From the NCBI RefSeq assembly GCF_000730425.1, contig NZ_CP008896.1:248001-312000 (forward strand): a stretch of 64,000 bases of DNA, written 5' to 3'. The stretch is from Pseudomonas fluorescens (lineage in GTDB: Bacteria; Pseudomonadota; Gammaproteobacteria; Pseudomonadales; Pseudomonadaceae). The number at the start of each line of letters is the position of its first letter. Within the stretch, counting starts at the first letter, position 1. The notes below the pieces were generated by a model, which had not been told where the DNA came from, searched no databases, and saw only the letters and a program-made list of their open reading frames with translations. A program made the position numbers and the translations under genes. Below, in pieces: positions 24,696-32,677 of the stretch.

Positions 24696-26039
24696 ATGAG
24701 CGACAGCTACCTTTCTTTTGTCAATTCCACCTGGGGCCGTCGCCTGGCCCAGGCCATCGGCTTGCCACAGCCCTTGCCCCTGCAACGCCACCGCAGCGGC
24801 CAGCAAGGCCTGGCCAACCCGGTGATCATCGCCGGGGCAGGGCGCCTGTCGGATGAGGTGCAGCGCATTTTCAAGGCCACCGATACCGTGGCGGCCCAGG
24901 CCGCCACGCTCAAGGCGCCGGCCACGGTCAAGGTCCAGGGCGCGGTATTCGATGCCAGCGCCGTGGTCGACCTCAAGCAACTGGACGAACTCTACGCATT
25001 CTTCCACGCCAATGCCCGGCGCCTGGGGCAGCACGCACGGGTGGTGGTACTGGGCACTGCGCCCGAACACAGCCAGGACTTGCCCCAGGCTATCGCCCAG
25101 CGCGCCCTTGAGGGGTTGGTACGCTCCCTGGCCAAGGAGCTGCGGCGCGCGATTACCGTGCAGTTGATCTATGTCGAGCCGGGTGCCGAGCAGGCCCTGG
25201 AGAGCAGCCTGCGGTTCTTTCTGTCGCGGCGTTCGGCCTATGTGTCGGGGCAGGTGGTGCGCCTGGAAAAACCGGTGGACGCCCGCCCCAGCATCAACTG
25301 GGACAAGCCTTTCAGTGGCCGCCGCGCCCTGGTCACCGGCGCCTCCCGTGGCATCGGCCTGGCCATTGCCCAGGTCCTGGCCCGTGACGGGGCGCAGGTG
25401 GTATGCGTGGATGTGCCGCAAGCGCTGCACTCCTTGGAGCAGGCGGCCAGCAGCGTCGGCGGCCAGCCCTGGGCGCTGGATATCACCGCCACCGATGCCG
25501 TGCAGCAGTTGCAGGCCTATGTCGCCGAGCATGGCGCGTTTGACGTGGTGGTGCATAACGCCGGGATCACCCGTGACAAGACCATCGCCAAGATGACCGA
25601 AGCGGCCTGGCGCAACGTGCTGGCGGTCAACCTCGAAGCCCCCTTGCAGCTGAGTGACGCCTTGCTGCAAGGGCAGGGGCTCAATGTGGGGGGACGGATT
25701 GTCTGTGTGTCATCGATCTCGGGGATCGCCGGCAACCTGGGACAAAGCAACTACGCCACCTCCAAGGCCGGGGTCATTGGCCTGGTGCAGGGCCTGGCAC
25801 CGGTAGCGGCGGCGCGACAGGTCACGGTCAACGGCGTGGCGCCGGGGTTTATCGAGACCCAGATGACCGCGAAAATCCCGCTGATGATTCGCGAGGCGGG
25901 GCGACGCATGAATTCCCTGTCCCAGGGCGGGCAACCCGTCGACGTCGCCGAAACCATCGCCTGGCTGGCGCACCCGGCGTCGGGCGGGGTCAACGGCCAG
26001 GTGGTGCGCGTGTGCGGCCAAAGCCTGTTGGGAGCGTGA
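24696..26039 (+). CDS. Long-form 3-oxoacyl-ACP/CoA reductase (FabG4-like SDR)
   Basis: 447 aa, far longer than FabG (about 245). The N-terminal 200 residues form a degenerate Rossmann-like domain (NPVIIAGAGRLSDEV); the catalytic SDR domain has TGASRGIG (214-221), HNAG (287-290) and Ser340, Tyr353, Lys357. This two-domain layout is that of mycobacterial FabG4, an NADH-dependent (R)-3-hydroxyacyl-CoA dehydrogenase/reductase. In mycobacteria FabG4 is encoded next to a MaoC hydratase (HtdX), a thiolase (FadA2) and FadE5, the same set as here. The context therefore suggests oxidation of (R)-3-hydroxyacyl-CoA. Confidence 0.9.
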   Translation: MSDSYLSFVNSTWGRRLAQAIGLPQPLPLQRHRSGQQGLANPVIIAGAGRLSDEVQRIFKATDTVAAQAATLKAPATVKVQGAVFDASAVVDLKQLDELYAFFHANARRLGQHARVVVLGTAPEHSQDLPQAIAQRALEGLVRSLAKELRRAITVQLIYVEPGAEQALESSLRFFLSRRSAYVSGQVVRLEKPVDARPSINWDKPFSGRRALVTGASRGIGLAIAQVLARDGAQVVCVDVPQALHSLEQAASSVGGQPWALDITATDAVQQLQAYVAEHGAFDVVVHNAGITRDKTIAKMTEAAWRNVLAVNLEAPLQLSDALLQGQGLNVGGRIVCVSSISGIAGNLGQSNYATSKAGVIGLVQGLAPVAAARQVTVNGVAPGFIETQMTAKIPLMIREAGRRMNSLSQGGQPVDVAETIAWLAHPASGGVNGQVVRVCGQSLLGA

Positions 26040-26041
26040 GC

Positions 26042-26944
26042 ATGGACTACGTGACGCAGATTATCGAACCGCCACCGTCGCGCCATCGCCTGCTCTTGGA
26101 CGGCCTGCTGGCATTGCGCAAACCCAGGCTGGAAGGCGCACCGGCCTTGCCCAGGGCGCGCCTGGTGCGCTCGGCGGTAGCGTTGTGCGCCGATGAGATG
26201 GCTGCCTATGGCCGGGCCTGTGGCTTTCGGCGTGAGCAAGGGGTGCCGTTGTCCTATCCCCATGTGCTGGCGTTCCCCTTGCACGTAATGCTGCTGACGC
26301 GTCCGAGCTTTCCGTACCCGGCCAGCGGCATGGTGCATCTGGCCAACCGCATTTGCCAGCATCGGCGCCTGCAAGAGGGCCAGGCCCTGCGCCTGGAAGT
26401 GTTTGCCGAGCGCTGGGTAGCCCATGCCAAGGGGCAGGCCTTGAGCATCGTCACCCATGCCTACAGCGCCGGCGAGTTGGTGTGGCAAAGCGAGAGCCTG
26501 TACCTGCGCCGGGATGTCGCCAACCCGGTGGGCGAGCCTTGGGGCGACAGCCTGGGATTGCCCGAAGAAGGCTTGCGGCGCACTCAACGCTGGGTGTTGC
26601 CGGCGGACTTGGGACGGCGCTTTGCCAAGGTATCGGGGGATTTCAATCCGATCCACACCTCGCTGATCGGTGCACGCCTGTTTGGCTTTCGCCGGGCCAT
26701 CGCCCATGGCATGTGGACCCTGGGCCGCGCCCTGGCCGCCCAGCAACCCGCTGGCGGGCTGGACGTGGCCGAGGCCCATTGCGAGTTCAAGTTGCCGATC
26801 TTCCTGCCCGGCCAGGCCGCGCTGTGGAATGCTCCGGCAGACGGCCCGCACCGCGCGTTCGAGGTGCGCAGCCCGGACGGGGACAAACCCCATATGCGCG
26901 GTCTGTTTATCTGGCACCCACGTTTTGATGAGAGTCGTCCATGA
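26042..26944 (+). CDS. MaoC-family (R)-specific enoyl-CoA hydratase, double hotdog
   Basis: 300 aa from the ATG at 26042, two bases after the FabG-like stop. The length fits a double-hotdog protein. The hydratase-2 motif is in the C-terminal half: FAKVSGDFNPIHTSLIGARL with Asp200 and His205, followed by AIAHGMWTLG. The N-terminal half lacks the motif, as usual in HtdX-like proteins. It should hydrate trans-2-enoyl-CoA to (R)-3-hydroxyacyl-CoA. Its stop overlaps the thiolase start (ATGA), showing tight coupling. Confidence 0.88.
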   Translation: MDYVTQIIEPPPSRHRLLLDGLLALRKPRLEGAPALPRARLVRSAVALCADEMAAYGRACGFRREQGVPLSYPHVLAFPLHVMLLTRPSFPYPASGMVHLANRICQHRRLQEGQALRLEVFAERWVAHAKGQALSIVTHAYSAGELVWQSESLYLRRDVANPVGEPWGDSLGLPEEGLRRTQRWVLPADLGRRFAKVSGDFNPIHTSLIGARLFGFRRAIAHGMWTLGRALAAQQPAGGLDVAEAHCEFKLPIFLPGQAALWNAPADGPHRAFEVRSPDGDKPHMRGLFIWHPRFDESRP

Positions 26945-28239
26945 GTGACTACAGTTTCAGCCCCGCCCCGACGCGTCGCGTGGCGATTGTCGGCGGCAAC
27001 CGTATTCCGTTTGCCCGTTCCAATACGGTGTACGCCCACGACAGCAACCAGGATTTGCTGGTGGCTGCGCTGCAAGGCCTGGTGGACCGCTACAACCTGC
27101 ACGGCCTGCGCCTGGGCGAGTTTGCCGCCGGCGCGGTGATCAAGCATTCGCGGGATTTCAACCTGGCCCGCGAATCGCTGTTGTCCACCACCCTGTCTCC
27201 CGAGACCCCGGCCTACGACCTGCAACAAGCCTGTGGCACGGGCCTTGAGGCGGCGTTGCTGGTGGCCAATAAAATTGCACTCGGCCAAATTGACGCCGGC
27301 ATCGCCGGGGGGGCCGATACGACCTCCGATGCGCCCATCGGCATCAACGAATCCCTGCGCCGCACGCTGCTGGCGGCCAACCGCGCCAAGGGCCGCGGCA
27401 ACAAACTGCGTAGCCTGTTGCAGGTGCGTCCGTCGATGCTGTTCAAGCCGCTGCTGCCACGCAATGGCGAGCCGCGTACCGGCTTGTCGATGGGCGAGCA
27501 CTGCGAAGAAATGGCCAAGAGTTGGCAGATCAAGCGCCTGGCCCAGGACGAGTTGACCCTCAGCAGTCACCAGCGTCTCGACGCGGCTTATAAAAACGGT
27601 TTTTTCGATGACCTCATCAGCCCTTATCGCGGCCTGGCCCGCGACAACAACCTGCGCGCCGACGCCAGCCTGGAGAAGCTCGCGAGCCTGTCCCCGGCCT
27701 ACGATCGGCACAACGGCACCCTCACGGCGGGCAACTCCACGCCATTGACCGACGGCGCCTCGGTGGTGCTGCTGGCCAGTGAAGAATGGGCCGCTGCGCG
27801 CGGCCTGCCGGTATTGGCGTACCTGCGCACCGGCGAGACCGCCGCGGTGAACTTCGTCGACGGCAGCGAAGGCCTGCTGATGGCCCCGGCCTATGCCGTG
27901 CCACGCATGCTGGCGCGCGAAGGCCTGAGCTTTGCCGATTTCGATTTCTTCGAGATCCACGAAGCCTTCGCAGCCCAGGTGCTGTGCACCCTCAAGGCCT
28001 GGGAAGACGGCGATTACTGCCGCGAGCGCCTGGGGCTGGAAGCGCCACTGGGGCCAATCGAGCGCGCCAAAATGAACGTCAACGGCGGCTCGCTCGGTTG
28101 CGGTCATCCCTTTGCCGCCACCGGCGGCCGCCAGTTGGCGGCGCTGGCCAAGGCCATCCACCAGCGGGGTGGTGGGCGTGGCTTGATTTCCATCTGTGCC
28201 GCCGGCGGCCTGGGCATTACCGCCATCGTTGAGAAGTAG
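26941..28239 (+). CDS. Acetyl-CoA C-acyltransferase (thiolase, FadA2/FadI-like)
   Basis: 432 aa. The acylated nucleophile is Cys98 (LQQACGTGLEAAL), with His340 (FEIHEAFAAQ) and Cys387 in GCGHPFAATGG as acid/base residues, so the active site is complete. It cleaves 3-ketoacyl-CoA to acetyl-CoA and a shortened acyl-CoA. It starts within the MaoC gene's stop codon and is followed 29 bases later by the acyl-CoA ligase gene. Confidence 0.93.
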   Translation: MSDYSFSPAPTRRVAIVGGNRIPFARSNTVYAHDSNQDLLVAALQGLVDRYNLHGLRLGEFAAGAVIKHSRDFNLARESLLSTTLSPETPAYDLQQACGTGLEAALLVANKIALGQIDAGIAGGADTTSDAPIGINESLRRTLLAANRAKGRGNKLRSLLQVRPSMLFKPLLPRNGEPRTGLSMGEHCEEMAKSWQIKRLAQDELTLSSHQRLDAAYKNGFFDDLISPYRGLARDNNLRADASLEKLASLSPAYDRHNGTLTAGNSTPLTDGASVVLLASEEWAAARGLPVLAYLRTGETAAVNFVDGSEGLLMAPAYAVPRMLAREGLSFADFDFFEIHEAFAAQVLCTLKAWEDGDYCRERLGLEAPLGPIERAKMNVNGGSLGCGHPFAATGGRQLAALAKAIHQRGGGRGLISICAAGGLGITAIVEK

Positions 28240-28268
28240 CCGTACAAAAAAACAATAAGGAGACTGCG

Positions 28269-29972
28269 ATGAACGCTGTAAGCCTGGACCAAACCGAACG
28301 TATCTGGCTGAACACCTACCTGCCTGGCGTCCCAAGCGATATCGATGCCGGTATCGAGGACTACCCGTCGTTGCGCGAGGTGTTTCTCGAACATTTGCAC
28401 AAATACCGCGACCGTGTGGCCTACGTCAGCATTGGCACCGAAATGACCTACGCCACCTGGCAGGCCCAGGGCATCGCCTTCGCCGCCTGGCTTCAGGCCC
28501 AGGGCGTGCGCAAGGGCGATCGTGTGGCCCTGATGATGCCCAACTGTTTGCAGTACCCCATCTGCCTGTTGGGCACCCTGCTTGCCGGTGCGGTGGTGGT
28601 CAACGTCAACCCTTTGTACACCGCCCACGAACTCAAGCACCTGCTCAAGGACAGTGGCGCCGAGACCGTGGTGATCTTCGAGAACTTCGCGCACACCCTG
28701 GAAAAAGTCGTGGCCGGCAGTGCGCTCAAGCGCGTGGTCGTTGCGGCCATTGGCGATCTGCTCGGCAGCTTCAAGGGCGCGGCGATGAACTTCATCCTGC
28801 GTCGCGTGCAAAAACAGGTGCCGGCCTTCAACCTGCCGGGTGCGGTGCGCTTCAACCAGACGCTCAAGCAGGGCCGGGGACTGACCCACACTCCAGTACC
28901 CCTGGCACGTGAGGAACTGGCGTTCCTGCAATACACCGGCGGCACCACGGGGGATGCCAAGGGCGTGATGCTCAGCCACCGCAATATCATCGCCAACCTG
29001 CTACAGGCCAAGGCGTGGGTGGGCGATCAACTGGACCAGAACCAGCAGGAAACCAACGTCACCCTGTTGCCGCTGTACCACATCTTTTCCCTGACCGTGA
29101 ATTGCCTGATGTTCATGTGCCTGGGCGGGCGCAATATCCTGATCGCCAACCCACGGGACGTGAAGCGGGTGCAGATGATCCTGCGCAAGGAGCGCTTCAA
29201 CGGGATTGCCGGGGTCAACACGCTGTTCAACGGCCTGCTGGAGAACGCGGATTTTCGCGCCCGGGACTTTTCCGACCTGCGCCTGGTGATCGCCGGCGGC
29301 ATGGCCACGCACACCGCCGTCGCCAAGCGCTGGAAAGCAGTGACCGGCCTGCCGATCATCGAGGGGTACGGCCTGACGGAATGTTCACCGGTGGTGAGCA
29401 TCAGCCCCATCGACATCTCACGCATGCGCGAGATGGAATTTACCGGCAGCATCGGCGTGCCGTTGCCGTCGACCTGGGTGCGCTTTATCCGTGAGGACGG
29501 TGAAGTGGCCAGCATTGGCGAGCAGGGTGAATTGCAGGTGCGTGGCCCCCAGGTGATGCAGGGCTACTGGAAGCGTCCCAAGGAAACCGCCGAGGTACTG
29601 GACGCCGAGGGCTGGCTGTCGACCGGGGATATCGGGGTGATGAACGAGCAGGGCTTCATCCGCCTGGTGGATCGCAAGAAAGACATGATCCTGGTTTCTG
29701 GCTTCAACGTGTACCCCAATGAGATCGAGGACGTGGTGGCATTGCACCCGGGCGTCGCGGAAGTGGCGGCGATTGGCGTGGAGGATGGGGTGACCGGTGA
29801 AAAGGTGAAGATTGTGGTCGTGCGTCGCGACCCGAACCTGACCCAGGAGCAACTGTTGGCCCATTGCCGGGAATACTTGACCGGGTACAAGGTGCCGAAG
29901 TTTGTCGAGTTCCGTACCGAGGAGCTACCGAAGACCACGGTAGGCAAGGTCCTGCGCCGGGCACTGCGCTAA
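28269..29972 (+). CDS. Long-chain fatty-acid-CoA ligase (FadD-like)
   Basis: 567 aa, AMP-forming ligase. The P-loop motif YTGGTTGDAKG is at 222-232, then GYGLTECSP, STGDIG, and RKKDMILVSGFNVYPNEIE. The catalytic Lys lies in the C-terminal PKTTVGKVLRRALR. It activates free fatty acids to acyl-CoA at the inner membrane for beta-oxidation. AAGGAG precedes the ATG by 8 bases. Last gene of the module, ended by a REPIN. Confidence 0.94.
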   Translation: MNAVSLDQTERIWLNTYLPGVPSDIDAGIEDYPSLREVFLEHLHKYRDRVAYVSIGTEMTYATWQAQGIAFAAWLQAQGVRKGDRVALMMPNCLQYPICLLGTLLAGAVVVNVNPLYTAHELKHLLKDSGAETVVIFENFAHTLEKVVAGSALKRVVVAAIGDLLGSFKGAAMNFILRRVQKQVPAFNLPGAVRFNQTLKQGRGLTHTPVPLAREELAFLQYTGGTTGDAKGVMLSHRNIIANLLQAKAWVGDQLDQNQQETNVTLLPLYHIFSLTVNCLMFMCLGGRNILIANPRDVKRVQMILRKERFNGIAGVNTLFNGLLENADFRARDFSDLRLVIAGGMATHTAVAKRWKAVTGLPIIEGYGLTECSPVVSISPIDISRMREMEFTGSIGVPLPSTWVRFIREDGEVASIGEQGELQVRGPQVMQGYWKRPKETAEVLDAEGWLSTGDIGVMNEQGFIRLVDRKKDMILVSGFNVYPNEIEDVVALHPGVAEVAAIGVEDGVTGEKVKIVVVRRDPNLTQEQLLAHCREYLTGYKVPKFVEFRTEELPKTTVGKVLRRALR

Positions 29973-29981
29973 ACGCACTCG

Positions 29982-30049
29982 CTGTAGGGGCGGGCTTGCC
30001 GGCGATAGCGTTTGTGAAATTGCCATTGCGGCAAGCCGGCTCCTACAGG
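29982..30049. repeat. REPIN
   Basis: CTGTAGGGGCGGGCTTGCCGGCG and CGGCAAGCCGGCTCCTACAG arms follow the acyl-CoA ligase gene by 9 bases. A partial arm (CATCGCCGGCAAGG) is present at about 30090-30103. Confidence 0.8.
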
Positions 30050-30119
30050 GGATCTCTGCCAGGCGTAGCGTTCTGGTCGCACCACGCCTCCATCGCCGGC
30101 AAGGGCGTTAGGGTGTTGT

Positions 30120-31235
30120 TCAGACCTCGCTCACCCTGACCCAACGCTCTTCGCGCGCAGCCACCCGAATCGCCGTTGCCAACCGCTCCACTTCCCAGGC
30201 TGCTTCAAAATCGGTGCCGCCCGCACCTTGCCCCGCCAGTGCCATGATCAATTCCTGTACTTCCAGGGTCTTCAATTCGTTGTACCCCAATTGATGCCCC
30301 GCCGCCGGGCTGAACGCGGCATAGCCGGGGAGGGCGGGGCCCGCCAGCAAGCGCTGGAAACCCTGGTCGCCGGCGCGAAACAGGCGCAGCTCGTTCAACC
30401 GCTCCTGATCGAACGCCAGGGTGCCGCGTGTGCCACTGATCTCGAAACTCAGGTGATTCTTGTAGCCATGCTTGAGCCAGCTACTGCTGACGGTCCCGCG
30501 CGCGCCATTGGCAAAGTGCAGCAAGGCGTGCACCTGATCGTCCACCCCGATCGAACGCCATTGGGCACTGCCAGGGCTGGCGGGGCGCTGACTGTGGACG
30601 GTCTGGCTATCGGCACAGACCCTGAGCACATTCCCCACCAGGTAACGCGCCATCGCCAGCAGATGACTGCCCAGGTCCGCCAGGGCGCCGCCGGCATGCC
30701 CGACCTCGCAGCGCCATGACCAGGGCGAGGCCGGGTCGGCCATGAAGTCTTCACTGAATTCGCCCTGGAAACTGATGATCTGCCCCAGCTCGCCCGCGTC
30801 GATCATCTGCCGCGCCAGCACCAGCATGGGGTTGTGCTGATAGTTGTAGCCGACCCGTGTCACCACCCCGGCCTCGCTGGCGGCCAGGCGCATGGCGTCG
30901 GCTTGTTGCAGGCTGATTGCCAGGGGTTTTTCGCAATACACCGCCTTGCCCGCCGCCAGCGCGGCCATGGCCATGGGGTGGTGCAGGTGATTGGGGGTGG
31001 TGATGGCAACCAGGTCCACTTGCGGGTTATCGATCAATTGCTGCCAGTCGCCATGGGCCTTGGCAAAACCCCAGGCGCTGGCGCAGCGTTGCGCGCGCTG
31101 GCTGTCGGCATCGGCCAGGGCGGCCAGCGTCAGGTTGAAGGGCAAATCAAACACCGCACGGGCGTTATTGAACGCCAATGCGTGGGCACGGCCCATGAAG
31201 CCTGTGCCAATCAGGCCGATTCCGAGTGCGCGCAT
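30120..31235 (-). CDS. Gfo/Idh/MocA-family NAD(P)-dependent oxidoreductase
   Basis: 371 aa. The N-terminal Rossmann motif reads LGIGLIGTGFMGRAHALAF; the family signature AVYCEKPLAISLQQAD carries the conserved EKP, and a GHAGGALADLGSHLL segment provides the usual GG..D.G.H active-site region. Such enzymes oxidise or reduce sugars, inositols and related compounds in the cytoplasm. It is a single gene, convergent to the fatty-acid module. Its upstream DNA has two exact copies of ATAGAATAAAAAT, a likely operator. The substrate is unknown. Confidence 0.9.
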   Translation of the reverse strand: MRALGIGLIGTGFMGRAHALAFNNARAVFDLPFNLTLAALADADSQRAQRCASAWGFAKAHGDWQQLIDNPQVDLVAITTPNHLHHPMAMAALAAGKAVYCEKPLAISLQQADAMRLAASEAGVVTRVGYNYQHNPMLVLARQMIDAGELGQIISFQGEFSEDFMADPASPWSWRCEVGHAGGALADLGSHLLAMARYLVGNVLRVCADSQTVHSQRPASPGSAQWRSIGVDDQVHALLHFANGARGTVSSSWLKHGYKNHLSFEISGTRGTLAFDQERLNELRLFRAGDQGFQRLLAGPALPGYAAFSPAAGHQLGYNELKTLEVQELIMALAGQGAGGTDFEAAWEVERLATAIRVAAREERWVRVSEV

Positions 31236-31277
31236 GGCGGTGGTCCTTTTGGATTATTGTTTTCGGGAAAGCAATTA

Positions 31278-31319
31278 ATAGAATAAAAATTCTCAACTAT
31301 CAATACATAGAATAAAAAT
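31278..31319. promoter_or_regulatory. Two exact 13-base direct repeats (ATAGAATAAAAAT) before the oxidoreductase gene
   Basis: Copies at 31278-31290 and 31307-31319 are 29 bases apart, about three helix turns, in AT-rich DNA 43-84 bases upstream of the ATG at 31235 (minus strand). The first contains the palindrome GAAT-AAAA-ATTC (31281-31292). The layout suits cooperative binding of a repressor. Confidence 0.5.
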
Positions 31320-31326
31320 ACCATAT

Positions 31327-31399
31327 CCTGTAGGCGCCGGCTTGCCGGCGATGGCGCCCCAGAGAACGCCATCGCCAGCAAGCCGGCTCCTGCGACAGG
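31327..31399. repeat. REPIN
   Basis: CCTGTAGGCGCCGGCTTGCCGGCG and CCAGCAAGCCGGCTCCTGCGACAGG arms in the 371-base gap between the divergent oxidoreductase and YCF48 genes. The rest of that gap (31400-31606) probably holds the promoter of the YCF48/RND pair; I see no clear hairpin or operator in it. Confidence 0.8.
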
Positions 31400-31606
31400 T
31401 CATCATTTGGGCGAATGCGGCTATATTCAGCCAGCAGGCAAAAGGCCTTCAGTTAACAAAAGATAACGTAGCGCCGATTGTCAGACGATTCGAAAGCCCG
31501 ATAGGATGGCCCCTGCTTCCTCAAGGGGCTCTAGATTGCAGGTTTGAGCACTGCGAACACCCTGGAAGGTGTTACGACCTAACAATAATAAATGGGAGAA
31601 AGGTCT

Positions 31607-32662
31607 ATGAGTGAGCCTGTCATGGGTGTGGGTTTTTGCCGCCCGCTCGCCTCGCGCAAGGTCGCGGTGCTGGCTACAGCGCTCTCGCTGCTGGGGGCTG
31701 TCGCGTTGTCGACCGCGGCCCAGGCTGCAACCGACGCCGCAGAACCTGCGGCCTTTGCCATTGAATCGCCAAAGGCCGAAAAAGGCCTGATGATCGACGT
31801 CGTGCACGCCGGCAAGCGCCTGGTGGCGGTCGGTGATCGCGGGCATATCCTCTATTCCGATGATCAGGGCGCCACCTGGGTGCAGGCCAAGGTGCCGACC
31901 CGCCAGTTGCTCACGGCGGTGTTTTTCATCGATGACCAGCACGGCTGGGCGGTGGGACATGACGCCAAGATCCTCGCCAGCACCGATGCCGGGGCCACCT
32001 GGACTGAGCAGTTCAAGGACCTCAGCCGTGAAGCGCCGTTGCTGGACGTGCTGTTCAACGACCCCAACCACGGGTTTGCCGTGGGGGCCTACGGGGCGTT
32101 GATCGAGACCACCGACGCGGGCAAGACCTGGCTGGACGTCAGCGACCGCCTCGATAACGAAGACCAGTTCCACCTCAATGCTATTGCCCAAGTCAAGGAT
32201 GGCGGCCTGTTTATCGTTGGCGAACAGGGCAGCATGTTCCGCTCCAGCGACGAGGGGCAGACCTGGGAAAAACTCGAAGGCCCCTACGAGGGCTCGCTGT
32301 TTGGTGTGATTGGCACGGCCCAACCCAAGACCCTCCTGGCCTACGGCCTGCGCGGTAACCTTTTCCGTTCCACCGATTTTGGTGATACCTGGGCACCGGT
32401 GGAGCTGAAGGCCGCCCGGGGCGCCCTGGAATTCGGCTTGTCGGGCGCGACCTTGCTCGACGACGGCACCCTGGTGGTGGTCGGCAACGGCGGCAGCGTG
32501 GTGGTCAGCCACGACGATGGCCTGACGTTCAGCGTATTCAACCGCCCAGACCGTATTTCACTCTCGGCGGTGACGGCGGCGGGCAATGGCGACTTGATTC
32601 TGGTGGGGCAGGGTGGCGTACGCGTCGCGACCCCCGCTGGCGCCGAACGCAAAAAACAATAA
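31607..32662 (+). CDS. YCF48-like (BNR) beta-propeller, exported
   Basis: 351 aa from the ATG at 31607, chosen because GGAGAAAGG lies just before it; an ATG at 31592 is also in frame. A signal peptide (VAVLATALSLLGAVALSTAAQA) sends it to the periplasm. Repeated Asp-box units read SDDQGATW, STDAGATW, TTDAGKTW, SSDEGQTW, STDFGDTW and SHDDGLTF, giving about six propeller blades. This resembles the HCF136/YCF48 fold known from photosystem assembly, found in Pseudomonas next to RND exporters. It is 15 bases before the exporter gene, so it is probably its periplasmic partner. Confidence 0.88.
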   Translation: MSEPVMGVGFCRPLASRKVAVLATALSLLGAVALSTAAQAATDAAEPAAFAIESPKAEKGLMIDVVHAGKRLVAVGDRGHILYSDDQGATWVQAKVPTRQLLTAVFFIDDQHGWAVGHDAKILASTDAGATWTEQFKDLSREAPLLDVLFNDPNHGFAVGAYGALIETTDAGKTWLDVSDRLDNEDQFHLNAIAQVKDGGLFIVGEQGSMFRSSDEGQTWEKLEGPYEGSLFGVIGTAQPKTLLAYGLRGNLFRSTDFGDTWAPVELKAARGALEFGLSGATLLDDGTLVVVGNGGSVVVSHDDGLTFSVFNRPDRISLSAVTAAGNGDLILVGQGGVRVATPAGAERKKQ

Positions 32663-32677
32663 GAAGGCGGGGATAGA

